A stretch of 64,000 bases of DNA from Verrucomicrobiota bacterium (lineage in GTDB: Bacteria > Verrucomicrobiota > Verrucomicrobiia > Methylacidiphilales > JBCCWR01). The stretch spans positions 1 through 64,000 of the forward strand of contig JBCCXA010000017.1 in NCBI GenBank assembly GCA_039192515.1, in the 5' to 3' direction. The translations under genes and the position numbers were made by a program. Below are positions 17,898 through 26,553 of the stretch, in pieces. Every line of letters starts with the position of its first letter. The stretch's first letter is position 1. The notes under the pieces were generated by a model. That model was not told the DNA's origin. It saw nothing but the letters and a program-made list of their open reading frames with translations, and searched no databases.

Positions 17898-17987
17898 AAG
17901 CTTAGTTGCATGGCGAACATGTGATATTTTTACAAATCAGTGAATTAAAACTAAAGTAATTCAATCTTAAGGCGAATCCTTTTCAGC

Positions 17988-18272
17988 ATGAATGGAACGA
18001 TACGAAACCTAGCGATAAAATTAAAGCAAGATTATGTCACAGGCGTTGACAATGGAGCGGATACGCAACCAATTTATTTTAAACAGGGTGAAGTGGTTGA
18101 ATGTCTGATTTATGATCGCAGCGTTCTGCACACAAACATATTAACAGAATCGGGCTGGATTTATCAATTGCCTCATAGTGTCTATGAAGAACTGCGGGAA
18201 AATATCACAGAGAAAGAAACGAATGCTATCGATTACTTTCCAGAATTTGGCGTATACGTAAACTCTCGATAG
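17988..18272 (+). CDS. Small conserved-looking protein of unknown function
   Basis: 94 residues with no signal peptide or membrane segment. It reads as a compact beta-rich protein (YVTGVDNGADTQPIYFKQGEVVECLIYD) with an acidic C-terminal half. An aaggcg sequence upstream could serve as a ribosome-binding site. It is divergent from the amidase gene at 17897 and stands alone before the tRNA-Ala gene. No family was recognised. Confidence 0.65.
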   Translation: MNGTIRNLAIKLKQDYVTGVDNGADTQPIYFKQGEVVECLIYDRSVLHTNILTESGWIYQLPHSVYEELRENITEKETNAIDYFPEFGVYVNSR

Positions 18273-18327
18273 ATGATCTTATTTTAATAAATTTTTGAGA
18301 GCCAAGGATGAATCGCTCTAGATAGAT

Positions 18328-18403
18328 TGGTGGAGCCATGGGGATTCGAACCCCAGACCCCCACAATGCCATTGTGGTGCTCTACCAACTGAGCTATGAC
18401 CCC
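18328..18403 (-). tRNA. tRNA-Ala (anticodon GGC)
   Basis: The leftward strand folds into a full cloverleaf: acceptor GGGGTCA/TGGCTCC, D-arm AGCTC..GAGC, anticodon stem CCACA/TGTGG with loop ATGGCAT (anticodon GGC), and T-arm with GGTTCGAACCCC. The 3' CCA is encoded. Length is 76 nt. Confidence 0.97.
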
Positions 18404-18567
18404 GGTTACGCTTACGATAACCTACAAGCCTGGAGCATGCTAAAAAGACGCTCGCTTATCAACTCTTTAATAATCGATACGTATAAGAGTTTGTCTTAGA
18501 CAGAATCTTGCTTTTATGTGACATTCAACGCTTGCGCGTTGTAGGTGTCTGCGTATGATAGATTTAG

Positions 18568-19320
18568 ATGAGTAGGTTGATTGCTTTATTGCTAGCTTCT
18601 TTCAGTGTTGGCTTAATGTCTTGCGATCCGCCCCAAGCAGGGGTGAGTTCAGAGGATGATCGAAATCCTTATTTTCGGCAAGCCGGCGCTTTTCTGGAAA
18701 ATGACCTGCATCATGCAGCAATTAAAGAATATAAAAAAGCCTTGGATAAAGCTGGCGATAAAGTTGCGAGAGCGCATGTTGAGATAGGGCTCATCTATGC
18801 TGATAAATTAGGAGACTCTATAAGTGCCATTTACCACTTTCAACAGTTTCTTGATGTTCGACCGGAGGCACCTGAAGTAGATAGAGTGAAGAATTACATA
18901 GAAAAAGCAAAGATAGATCTGGTCTTAGGATTGCCAAGGCCACCGTCTGCTGATGAGGAAGTTATCTTATTAAGGGAAGAGAATAAGAGGTTACGTGCAG
19001 AACTAAAGAAGAGAGGTTGGCAATCAAAATTTGAGACCCAAGCTCTGGTTGCGAATGTCTCGTCCGATACCACTCAAGTAGCTGCCAATACTTTAGATGA
19101 AGCCACTACAGGTCAAAACATAGCAAGCGGTGAAACTGAACTGGGCTCCTCTGCATCACAAGTGTATATTATTAAAGCAGGAGATAGCTTGTGGAAGATT
19201 GCCGGAGAATTTTATCCTGAAGATATTCCTGCGGGGGTGGAAAAAATCAAGGATGCAAACACTACTGCCACTTCTAATGTAAGAAACTTAAAAGTTGGAC
19301 AAGAACTCCTAATACCTTAA
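18568..19320 (+). CDS. Lipoprotein with TPR-like region and C-terminal LysM domain
   Basis: 250 residues. A lipoprotein signal with lipobox LMSC (Cys19) predicts membrane anchoring. Residues about 35-115 contain TPR-like helices (HHAAIKEYKKALDKAGD, ARAHVEIGLIYADKLGD). A coiled-coil segment follows (LLREENKRLRAELKKRGW). Residues about 198-250 form a LysM domain (YIIKAGDSLWKIAGEFY, LKVGQELLIP) that binds peptidoglycan. Two tail-anchored coiled-coil proteins follow within 10 bp, suggesting an operon with an envelope-related role. A CAACGC/GCGTTG inverted repeat at 18527-18542 lies in the leader. Confidence 0.85.
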   Translation: MSRLIALLLASFSVGLMSCDPPQAGVSSEDDRNPYFRQAGAFLENDLHHAAIKEYKKALDKAGDKVARAHVEIGLIYADKLGDSISAIYHFQQFLDVRPEAPEVDRVKNYIEKAKIDLVLGLPRPPSADEEVILLREENKRLRAELKKRGWQSKFETQALVANVSSDTTQVAANTLDEATTGQNIASGETELGSSASQVYIIKAGDSLWKIAGEFYPEDIPAGVEKIKDANTTATSNVRNLKVGQELLIP

Positions 19321-19329
19321 TAGACGCAC

Positions 19330-19980
19330 ATGGCATCATCAAAATCTACTCGTCAAGAAACAGATCTGCTTACCAGAGAAGACTCGAATAGTTCATTAGC
19401 TGATTTAGATCATGAGCTTAGAGCTCAACAAGAGCGCCTACTGGAGTTGCAAAAACAACAAGAAGAAGTTGAACGCCGCAAACAAAGATTAGAGTCTTTA
19501 AATCAGCAACGTATGAAAGTAGCTAGTGGTCAGAAGCATTTACGTGAAAAATTTTCAGATGCGCTGGCACTTCTCGAGCGCTCGGAATTTGATCTTCAGA
19601 GACAAGCAGAATACATTGAGTCTACACAAAAAGAGTTTGCAGAACACCTAGAGCGAATAGAGGGCATTGATCCCTCAGCTTGGGATCCAGAAGAAATTGA
19701 CGAGGAGTTAACCAAATCACTGCGTATTATCGACGTCGCAAACGCTGATTATGAAAAATTTCATCCAAAATTAGATGTTCTTTCTAAAAAGGAGCTTGGG
19801 GAAACTACTTCCAACAGTGTAGTAAATGGAATGGGGAGCCAAGAGTATGATGCTTCTGGTGATATGCTATTTGCTGATGATTTGCCCTTTGTAGAGCTTG
19901 TGCGGCGGGGTTTTGGTCTAAGTTTTCCACTTATTGTTGTTCTTACTTTGATTTCTTTGGTTTATTTCTTTAAACCTTAA
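19330..19980 (+). CDS. Coiled-coil protein with C-terminal membrane anchor
   Basis: 216 residues. Residues about 20-110 are a long charged coiled coil (LRAQQERLLELQKQQEEVE, RRKQRLESLNQQ). A short acidic linker follows, and the extreme C-terminus is one hydrophobic segment (about 194-214, FPLIVVLTLISLVYFF), giving a tail-anchored topology with the bulk in the cytoplasm. It starts 10 bp after the LysM lipoprotein and ends 3 bp before the next gene, so the three are very likely co-transcribed. No family was recognised. Confidence 0.7.
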   Translation: MASSKSTRQETDLLTREDSNSSLADLDHELRAQQERLLELQKQQEEVERRKQRLESLNQQRMKVASGQKHLREKFSDALALLERSEFDLQRQAEYIESTQKEFAEHLERIEGIDPSAWDPEEIDEELTKSLRIIDVANADYEKFHPKLDVLSKKELGETTSNSVVNGMGSQEYDASGDMLFADDLPFVELVRRGFGLSFPLIVVLTLISLVYFFKP

Positions 19981-19983
19981 CGA

Positions 19984-20298
19984 GTGTTTTCTTTTCTATT
20001 CAATAAGCGGCCTGATCCAATAAACGATGAGATCAAAAAGCTCAAGCAGGCTAGTCGTCGCCTTGAGCGTGAGGCTGCTGAATTGCAATCGCAAATAGGG
20101 ATGGGAAATAGTGGTGTCACAGACAACGAACAATCACCAAGGGTAGTGCTTCTACCAAACAGTGAAGCTTCAAATTTGCGCAATAAATCTAACCCATCTC
20201 GCTTAAAAGTTCAGGGCAGAAAGTTGCGAAACCGCTTTTTAATCCTCTGTGCCGTGGTCATTATATTGCTTCTACTCATTTTAAAAGCAGTTTTATAA
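19984..20298 (+). CDS. Small coiled-coil protein with C-terminal membrane anchor
   Basis: 104 residues with a GTG start. An N-terminal basic/acidic helix (about 10-40, IKKLKQASRRLEREAAELQSQI) is followed by a polar linker and a C-terminal hydrophobic segment (about 83-104, FLILCAVVIILLLLILKAVL). The same tail-anchored layout as its upstream neighbour suggests that the two act together. The gene follows the previous stop by 3 bp. No known family. Confidence 0.62.
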   Translation: MFSFLFNKRPDPINDEIKKLKQASRRLEREAAELQSQIGMGNSGVTDNEQSPRVVLLPNSEASNLRNKSNPSRLKVQGRKLRNRFLILCAVVIILLLLILKAVL

Positions 20299-20370
20299 AA
20301 GCTTGCTGCCTAATAGTTTTTTATTGTGAGGGTGTATATTTGAAGGTAGTGTCCTATTTGCCTTTTTTGA

Positions 20371-20458
20371 GGAGCGATGCCTGAGTGGTCGAAAGGAACG
20401 GTTTGCTAAACCGTCGTACCCCAAAAGGGTACCGCGGGTTCGAATCCCGCTCGCTCCG
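20371..20458 (+). tRNA. tRNA-Ser (anticodon GCT)
   Basis: A class II tRNA with acceptor GGAGCGA/TCGCTCC, anticodon stem ACGGT/ACCGT around TTGCTAA (anticodon GCT), a long variable arm (TACCCC/GGGTA) and T-arm GGTTCGAATCCC. Length is 88 nt and CCA is not encoded. A degraded copy of its 3' part follows at about 20500-20557. Confidence 0.96.
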
Positions 20459-20499
20459 AACCCTCCGTCAGGAGAGTGAGTAGCGAGTTTTAACATAAG

Positions 20500-20557
20500 T
20501 ACGGAACGCTAGGCCTGATAGAGTTAGGTATACGGGTCTCAATCCTGTTTGCTCCGA
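20500..20557 (+). pseudogene. Decayed second copy of tRNA-Ser
   Basis: The segment matches the 3' part of the preceding tRNA-Ser: cggaacg near 20502, then gggtctcaatcctg in place of gggttcgaatcccg, and gctccgaa at the end. The similarity continues past the tRNA end (ccctccgtcag versus tcctctgatag), so the unit duplicated was longer than the tRNA. The cloverleaf is lost, so it is not a working tRNA. Confidence 0.6.
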
Positions 20558-20639
20558 ATCCTCTGATAGAAACTCGGTTTATTTTATTAATAGACGGCTA
20601 GTGGTGATATTCGGATAGATTCTAGAGTGGAATAGGCTA

Positions 20640-20711
20640 TAGGCCGACTGGGACTCGAACCCAGAACCAATGCCTTAAAAGGGCACTGCTCTACCATTGA
20701 GCTATCGACCC
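20640..20711 (-). tRNA. tRNA-Lys (anticodon TTT)
   Basis: The leftward strand gives acceptor GGGTCGA/TCGGCCT, D-arm TAGCTC..GAGCA, anticodon stem GTGCC/GGCAT around CTTTTAA (anticodon TTT), and T-arm with GGTTCGAGTCC. Length is about 72 nt and CCA is not encoded. The first acceptor pair is G-U. Confidence 0.93.
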
Positions 20712-20786
20712 GCTGAAAATGGTAGAAAACACTAACCCATCTCAATAACCTGTCAACGATTTATAAGATCAAGTGGATAAAATGAA

Positions 20787-21335
20787 CTAGTAGAGCGAGG
20801 CTCTATAGACTGCTCGGTCATCGACTTGAGTCAATTGTGGGCAGCGGTTAACAATTTCCTGCAAAAAGCCCGCAGAATCCTCAGGCGCAATTAAGATGTA
20901 TGCCTGGTTTGTATAAACGGTATAATTGATTCTGAGACGCTTGATTGACCAAGCAGGAGCGCTTTCTATATTTAGGATAGGAAATACTTCCCGAAGTGTT
21001 CCTAGAGAAATATTCCATTTTAAGAATAAACCAGCACGAACTTCCAAATGTTGTTCCGTAATAGCATAGGTTGTTGGATATCCTAACAGAGCAAGAAGTC
21101 CTCCAATAATTAAAACACTTGCTAAGATGGCGAGGCCGATTGCTTGTTGCCCCTGAGAAAATTGAAGGATGCTTGCAATCGACCCAGAAGCAGTAAGGCT
21201 TACGAAACACAATGTGAGCCACCAGTCTACTTTGGGCTGATACCTTGATACATTCTTGCTGTCATCTGTCTCACAGGTTTCTGCTTTGAACATCAGTGCT
21301 TCTTTTATCCCGGGTATTCGTTTACTGCGTTGCAT
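20787..21335 (-). CDS. Membrane protein with bacterial PH-like domain
   Basis: 182 residues. Two hydrophobic segments (about 38-57 and 66-87) are followed by a C-terminal domain (about 90-175) resembling the bPH_4 (DUF1200) family: YAITEQHLEVRAGLFLKWNISL, then SIKRLRINYT, then ILIAPEDSAGFLQEI. Such proteins are membrane-anchored PH domains of unknown role. A good ribosome-binding sequence (aaggaaag) precedes the start. It is divergent from the STT3-like gene. Confidence 0.72.
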   Translation of the reverse strand: MQRSKRIPGIKEALMFKAETCETDDSKNVSRYQPKVDWWLTLCFVSLTASGSIASILQFSQGQQAIGLAILASVLIIGGLLALLGYPTTYAITEQHLEVRAGLFLKWNISLGTLREVFPILNIESAPAWSIKRLRINYTVYTNQAYILIAPEDSAGFLQEIVNRCPQLTQVDDRAVYRASLY

Positions 21336-21448
21336 ATTGCTTTCCTTATAGGTTATCGACCGCAGGAGCCAGATTGTAACTAAATTTGCTATTTAGGCTC
21401 TTGAAATAAACCTTGCTACATCTAATGCTTTAAGATGACACTCATAAG

Positions 21449-22981
21449 GTGTCTATTTGGTTCCGGTCTATTTTTCTTAAGGCTTTGTTATTCAGCCTCT
21501 TGTGCTTTCTGAGTCGGCTGAAATACTTCTCTAAAAGCTTTTATGATAATCTAATTTTTTTTCTTGATGCCGATTGCTATACCCGCATGTATAGAGTAAA
21601 GGAGCTTCTGGCCCAGCCCTTTTTTAAAAAAATATCTATTTCGTTTCATAAGTTTGAAAATTACCCCACAGGAATCGAATCACACGCCACAGCCCCCCTC
21701 GATTGGCTTATATGCCTGCTTTCCTTGATACTCAGCGCCTTCCCTGAAAACATGGATTTGGCTGGATTACTGATAGGCCCTATATTGGCAGGTTTGGTGG
21801 GTTTTACTCTGTTCAGCTTGAGCAAAGAACTAAAATTAGGAGAGGCTCGCTGGCTTCTTCTTGGAACTTATCTTCTAAGCCCGCCTCTTATATGGTCTTG
21901 TTCAATAGGTCGTCCTGATCATCAGTGTCTCATCGCTTCGCTTATTACTTTAGCAATCCTATTCGAATCTATTCGTTGGCAAAAGCCTACTTACCATCCA
22001 TTTGCAGGATCTTGCTGGGGCCTAGCTTTGTGGACTTCTCTTTGGGAGCCACTCATTCTATTTTCATGTGTTCTGCTACTTAACCTGATTAAAAGGAAGC
22101 ATGAACATAGAGCATATCTGATGGGTCTGGGCGTGATGCTAGTAAGTTTTTTGGCTGTCGATGGCCTGCCTTCGCTAGCTATGTCTGCAGAAGATCGCAA
22201 GCTAATTATGAATTGGCTCGCTACTATTGGAGAAATTGAACATCTCCACTGGCTGCAACTTCTTCAGATAGGTCTGCCAATCTTCGCTCTGCCCTATTTA
22301 TTCTACAAAAAGCCATCATATCTGAAGCATTCTACCCCTTTTTACCTCATCCTAACTTTATTTGTATGGACCATTTTCTTGAGCTTTTTTCAGAAGCGCT
22401 GGCTTCCTTATATGTGTGTGATGGGGCTCTTTCTGACTCCATTACTGTTTTATCAGTATAAAAAGAAAAAGACTTTTATCATGCTTTATATATTACAATT
22501 TCTGCCCCTAATTATTTGGAATATCTGGGAATATAAAATGGTTAAGCAACCGACTGAACTAGCAGAACTAAGAGAGCTTGCTACGGAAGCAAAACCAAAT
22601 GAAGCCCTTCTTGGTCCTTGGTGGCACTCTCCGGCTTTTCTTTATTATGCGCGGACACCTATTGTTGCAAGCTCCTCACATCAGAGCCTTGCAGGCACCT
22701 TAGACTCGGCCCAATTTTTTACTACGCAAAGTTTTGTGGAAGCCAAAAAAATTCTTGAGAAAAGGCAAGTCAGATGGGTTTTGATATCCACCCCAAGTAA
22801 CCTATACATGAATTCTTTCCAAATCCTTTATGGGCATAGACCCTACCATCGTGATATTCCCAAGAATCCCGAAACCGACCTGGTTCTGCTTAGACTTTGG
22901 TATAGCAAGGCAGTCCCAAAGTGGCTGAATTTAAGAGGTGTGACGGATCATTACCGACTCTATGAAGTTGTTCAGGACTAG
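21449..22981 (+). CDS. STT3-like GT-C family membrane glycosyltransferase
   Basis: 510 residues, GTG start, about ten or more membrane segments. The first loop carries FFLDADCYTRMYRVKEL, matching the acidic first-loop motif of STT3/PglB enzymes (their DPYYHLR-like site). A later loop has SCSIGRPDHQCLIASL, matching the DHH-type motif that follows. A short soluble C-terminal region includes ARTPIVASSSHQS. STT3 proteins move lipid-linked glycans onto proteins. A nucleotide-sugar epimerase follows immediately, consistent with glycan assembly. The canonical WWDYG motif of true oligosaccharyltransferases was not found, so another GT-C activity is possible. Confidence 0.7.
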   Translation: MSIWFRSIFLKALLFSLLCFLSRLKYFSKSFYDNLIFFLDADCYTRMYRVKELLAQPFFKKISISFHKFENYPTGIESHATAPLDWLICLLSLILSAFPENMDLAGLLIGPILAGLVGFTLFSLSKELKLGEARWLLLGTYLLSPPLIWSCSIGRPDHQCLIASLITLAILFESIRWQKPTYHPFAGSCWGLALWTSLWEPLILFSCVLLLNLIKRKHEHRAYLMGLGVMLVSFLAVDGLPSLAMSAEDRKLIMNWLATIGEIEHLHWLQLLQIGLPIFALPYLFYKKPSYLKHSTPFYLILTLFVWTIFLSFFQKRWLPYMCVMGLFLTPLLFYQYKKKKTFIMLYILQFLPLIIWNIWEYKMVKQPTELAELRELATEAKPNEALLGPWWHSPAFLYYARTPIVASSSHQSLAGTLDSAQFFTTQSFVEAKKILEKRQVRWVLISTPSNLYMNSFQILYGHRPYHRDIPKNPETDLVLLRLWYSKAVPKWLNLRGVTDHYRLYEVVQD

Positions 22982-23034
22982 GGCGGGAACGGAGATAGGC
23001 TTGCAGACATCTAATAGATTGCTAGCTTCTAGCA

Positions 23035-23994
23035 ATGCGTATTTTAGTAACTGGTGGAGCAGGCTTTATTGGTTCCCATGTGCTTTTGGCACTAAATAAC
23101 CAAGGTCACACCACTTCGCTAATAGATGATTTTAACGATTTTTACGCCCCGTCTCTTAAAAGATGGAATGCTCAAAATTGTGGATCCATTTTATTTGAAG
23201 GGGATATTCGTGTTAAAGAAGACGTAGAGAGATGCTTCGACTTGCATCAGCCCGAGGCAGTTATTCACCTGGCAGCGCGTGCAGGTGTTCGCCCATCTCT
23301 AACCCAAACTCAGTTATACGTAGATACCAATGTTACCGGTACCCTCAATATTCTCGAGGCGATGCGCTCTCGTCATATCAAGAGGCTGGTTTTTGCCTCA
23401 TCAAGCTCAGTCTATGGGTGTAATAAAAAAGTTCCATTTTCAGAATCAGACCCCATTCTTAAAACAATCTCTCCTTATGCGGCCACCAAAGTAGCGGGGG
23501 AACATCTTTGCTCTGTTTACTCCCATCTATACGGTATGTCTGTTGTTGCCCTGCGCTTCTTTACTGTTTATGGCCCCCGCCAAAGGCCTGACTTAGCTAT
23601 ACATAAATTTACTCGTCTGATAAACGAAGGTCGTGAGATTTCTCAATTTGGCGATGGTACAACCCGGCGTGACTACACATTTATTGACGATATTGTGCAA
23701 GGCGTTCTGCAATCTCTTAGCTACACCAAGGACCATTCTGGTCTCGAAGTCTTTAATCTAGGTGAGAGCAGAACGGTCGAGTTGCGAGAGCTCATTTCTC
23801 TGATTGAGGATTCATTAGAAATTAAGGCGAAGATCAGAAAATTGCCTATGCAGCCCGGAGATGTGCCCTTGACCTATGCGGATATTACAAAGTCTAAAGA
23901 ACTACTGGGATATAATCCCCAAACACCTATTGAACAGGGTATCCAAGCATTTGTTTCTTGGTTTCATGAGGAAACGAAAGTCATTTCAAACTAA
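23035..23994 (+). CDS. NAD-dependent epimerase, UDP-glucuronate/UDP-glucose 4-epimerase-like
   Basis: 319 residues, extended short-chain dehydrogenase/reductase. The Rossmann motif GGAGFIGSH lies at residues 7-15, the acidic NAD-binding position is in LIDDFNDFY, and HLAARAGVRPS is typical of UDP-glucuronate 4-epimerases. The catalytic residues are in SSSSVYG and YAATK. TVYGPRQRPDLAIHKF is a further subfamily signature. It probably interconverts UDP-glucuronate and UDP-galacturonate, or a similar pair, for surface polysaccharide. It follows the STT3-like gene by 53 bp and precedes the M20 peptidase gene by 6 bp. Confidence 0.9.
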   Translation: MRILVTGGAGFIGSHVLLALNNQGHTTSLIDDFNDFYAPSLKRWNAQNCGSILFEGDIRVKEDVERCFDLHQPEAVIHLAARAGVRPSLTQTQLYVDTNVTGTLNILEAMRSRHIKRLVFASSSSVYGCNKKVPFSESDPILKTISPYAATKVAGEHLCSVYSHLYGMSVVALRFFTVYGPRQRPDLAIHKFTRLINEGREISQFGDGTTRRDYTFIDDIVQGVLQSLSYTKDHSGLEVFNLGESRTVELRELISLIEDSLEIKAKIRKLPMQPGDVPLTYADITKSKELLGYNPQTPIEQGIQAFVSWFHEETKVISN

Positions 23995-24000
23995 TCTCAC

Positions 24001-25149
24001 TTGCCCCTCGTGAAAACTAAACCTCTTAGCCCAACAGCTAAACTCCTAGGAGATCTCATCAAGATCCCGAGCGTCAACCCGCAAGGTTCACCTGGCACCT
24101 CTCAAACAGGAGAGCAAGAAATTGCAACCTACATAGCCGACTTTCTCAAAAAAGTAGGTGGTGATGTTTCATTAAAAACAATCGAACTAGGTCGGCCTAA
24201 TCTTATCGCTGTCTTCTCAACATCTAATAAGCGTCCTAAAAGAAGAGTACTCTTTGCCCCTCACCTAGACACCGTATCTGTCTCGAATATGACTGTCGAT
24301 CCATTTGATCCTCTAATTAAAGGCGGAAAGTTATATGGAAGGGGAAGTTCAGACACAAAGGGCCCTATGGCAGCCATGCTAATTGCCCTAAAAGATTTTT
24401 TTCAAAGACCCAGACAAAATTATAACACAGAATTCACTTTTGCCGGACTCATGGGAGAGGAGGCGGGAAACTTAGGAGCCATAGCTCATGCTAAGACTTG
24501 TCCAAAATATGATCTTGCTATTGTCGGTGAACCTACCGATTTACGCATTGTTCATGCCCATAAAGGAACACTATGGCTCCGGATTATTACAAAAGGTAGA
24601 GCCTGCCATGCTTCAATGCCCCAAGAGGGGGAAAACGCCATAGATATGATGTCAGAGGTACTTCGCTATTTAAAAGAGGACCTGTCTAATATCTTGGAGT
24701 CTAAAACAGATCGTTACCTGAGGACTTCAACCCTAAACATTAGCACTATTTCTGGCGGCTCTAAGATTAATATTGTGCCAGATTGTTGCACTCTAGAAGT
24801 TGACTTTAGACTTGTTCCAGCTTTTTCTCATAGAGCCTTTATCTCTACTTTAAGGCAAGCACTAAAAGCTATTGATAAGACTATCAAAATTGAAATCATC
24901 GGCGATTGTCCAGGCTTATACCTTGACCCTCAACATCCTATGATTTCCCTTATACTACCTGCGACTAAAGGCATTTCAGTAGCACCGTGGTTTTGTGATG
25001 CTTCGATCTATGCCCAGAAAAAAATACCAGCAGTCGCATTAGGACCTGGATCCATCAAGCAGGCTCATACCAGTAATGAACATATTCGTCTATCCGCATT
25101 AGAAGCAGGCACCCGCTGCTACAGCAAGATTCTAAACCTACTAGCGTAA
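24001..25149 (+). CDS. M20-family metallopeptidase (ArgE/DapE/CPG2-like)
   Basis: 382 residues, probable TTG start. The dinuclear zinc site is complete: His in LFAPHLDTVSV, bridging Asp in GRGSSDTKGP, catalytic Glu pair in MGEEAGN, Glu/Asp in GEPTDLRIV, and the last His in AHTSNEHI. The lid dimerisation domain starts near KGTLWLRIITKGRACHAS. Family members deacylate acyl-amino acids or split small peptides (ArgE, DapE, carboxypeptidase G2). The substrate cannot be fixed from sequence, and the neighbours do not point to arginine or lysine synthesis. Confidence 0.88.
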   Translation: MPLVKTKPLSPTAKLLGDLIKIPSVNPQGSPGTSQTGEQEIATYIADFLKKVGGDVSLKTIELGRPNLIAVFSTSNKRPKRRVLFAPHLDTVSVSNMTVDPFDPLIKGGKLYGRGSSDTKGPMAAMLIALKDFFQRPRQNYNTEFTFAGLMGEEAGNLGAIAHAKTCPKYDLAIVGEPTDLRIVHAHKGTLWLRIITKGRACHASMPQEGENAIDMMSEVLRYLKEDLSNILESKTDRYLRTSTLNISTISGGSKINIVPDCCTLEVDFRLVPAFSHRAFISTLRQALKAIDKTIKIEIIGDCPGLYLDPQHPMISLILPATKGISVAPWFCDASIYAQKKIPAVALGPGSIKQAHTSNEHIRLSALEAGTRCYSKILNLLA

Positions 25150-25169
25150 TATAATAGAAGGACTTCTCC

Positions 25170-25544
25170 TTACTTAATTAGGCGGAGTGCGAAAGGATAC
25201 CTGTAGCTATGACCTTCATTAGCCTTAATTGCTCCAATAATAGTAAAAATAATACTAATCAATCCCACTATGGGTAGTAACAGAAAGCCAATAGCCACAA
25301 CCGTTAAAATGGCGGATATAACAAGAGCTATAGATATGGTAATTTGGAAATTCAATACTTCTTTACCTTGGTCCTCAACGAATGGCATTTCTTGTTTTTT
25401 TAATAGCCAAACCACTAAAGGACCGATTAAGTTCCCGAAAGGTATTATTAGGCCAGCTAAGGTCGCTAAATGGCAAGCCATTCCCCATGTTTTTTCGTTC
25501 TTATTGACTAATTGACCTTCTTCTACCTGACTCTCTGACATCAT
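25170..25544 (-). CDS. DUF4870 (Tic20-like) membrane protein
   Basis: About 124 residues from the ATG at 25544, which has aaaggac just upstream; a longer frame extends to 25610 without a comparable site. The start of the domain (WGMACHLATLAGLIIPFGNLIGPLVVWLLKK), the middle (FVEDQGKEVLNFQITI) and the C-terminus (IIGAIKANEGHSYRYPF) are typical of DUF4870. Several membrane helices are predicted. The family's function is unknown. It is convergent with the M20 peptidase gene. Confidence 0.88.
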   Translation of the reverse strand: MMSESQVEEGQLVNKNEKTWGMACHLATLAGLIIPFGNLIGPLVVWLLKKQEMPFVEDQGKEVLNFQITISIALVISAILTVVAIGFLLLPIVGLISIIFTIIGAIKANEGHSYRYPFALRLIK

Positions 25545-25790
25545 TTTGTCCTTTCTTTTGATATAGTTGTTCGCTTGCTTGCTCTTAAATCTGTTCAGCG
25601 TAATGGACACCTAAAGATCTTCTCGAGATCCAAGCCCTATGAAACACAAATCCTCAATCGAGTATCACCTTTTGAGGTATCTTCGTCGACTCTTTTTTGC
25701 TTGTGGCGAAGGATAAAAATCCGAAGCATTCAAGATTCTATTTTACGAACTTATCCATTACATTATGTTTAGTCTCGAATTGAATTTCAT

Positions 25791-26552
25791 ATGCATCTCT
25801 TATTGTCTACAGACTTTGATGGTACGCTCGTTACTCACCCTGAAAAAAATCCGTTTGCACCAGATTTTATTAAGCAGCTTACTAGGCTACGCGAGAGTCA
25901 TAAGGTAACCTGGGTTATTAATACCGGAAGAAGCTGGCATATACTAGAGCATAGTCTAGGCAGGATTCCTCCTGCCATACCCCCAGACTGGGTGGTCGTA
26001 TTGGAGAGAGAAGCCTACGAAATAAAGGGCAAGGAGAGTATCCCACTCAACCCATGGAATCAAAACTGTAGGAGGATACACAGCCAGTTGTTCGAAGAAT
26101 CAAATTCCACGTTCAACGCTATTAGGAAAGCATGCGCACACTTCTCAAATATACAATTAGTAGAAGATGAAGGCTGCCCCCTTGGTATTATTGCTGCAGA
26201 TGATCAGCAAGCAAATGAGGTTGATGCCATTGTCAAAGAACATATTAAGCATCTTGAGAATCTATCGATTATGCGAAATACTATATATTTCCGCTTCTGT
26301 CACATTGAATACCATAAAGGCAGTGCTTTAAACGCTATTGCTAAAAAGTTGGATATTCCTGTAAGTCAACGTTTTGTTGTGGGAGATCAACTTAACGATC
26401 TTCAAATGCTGGATCGTAAAGTAGCAAAGCATATTGCTTGTCCTTCTAATGCTTCAGATGCCGTGAAAAATAGAGTTTTAGAACAAGGAGGATATATCGC
26501 AAATCAGCCTGACCAACGAGGCATAGCAGAAGCCTTACAAAAATTCTTCTGA
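25791..26552 (+). CDS. HAD-superfamily hydrolase (Cof/sucrose-phosphatase-like)
   Basis: 253 residues with the HAD motifs in order: motif I STDFDGTLV (nucleophile Asp), motif II INTGRS, the Lys of motif III in HKGSALNAI, and motif IV VVGDQLNDLQML. The cap lies between motifs II and III, as in class IIB HAD phosphatases acting on sugar phosphates and similar small molecules. Its stop is one base from the end of the convergent AI-2E-type gene. Confidence 0.86.
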   Translation: MHLLLSTDFDGTLVTHPEKNPFAPDFIKQLTRLRESHKVTWVINTGRSWHILEHSLGRIPPAIPPDWVVVLEREAYEIKGKESIPLNPWNQNCRRIHSQLFEESNSTFNAIRKACAHFSNIQLVEDEGCPLGIIAADDQQANEVDAIVKEHIKHLENLSIMRNTIYFRFCHIEYHKGSALNAIAKKLDIPVSQRFVVGDQLNDLQMLDRKVAKHIACPSNASDAVKNRVLEQGGYIANQPDQRGIAEALQKFF

Positions 26553-26553
26553 G

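Noticed and set aside
20459-20560. tRNA-Ser 3' repeat as a phage or island attachment site
   Set aside because: Only about 100 bp separate the copies, no integrase is nearby, and similarity extends beyond the tRNA end.
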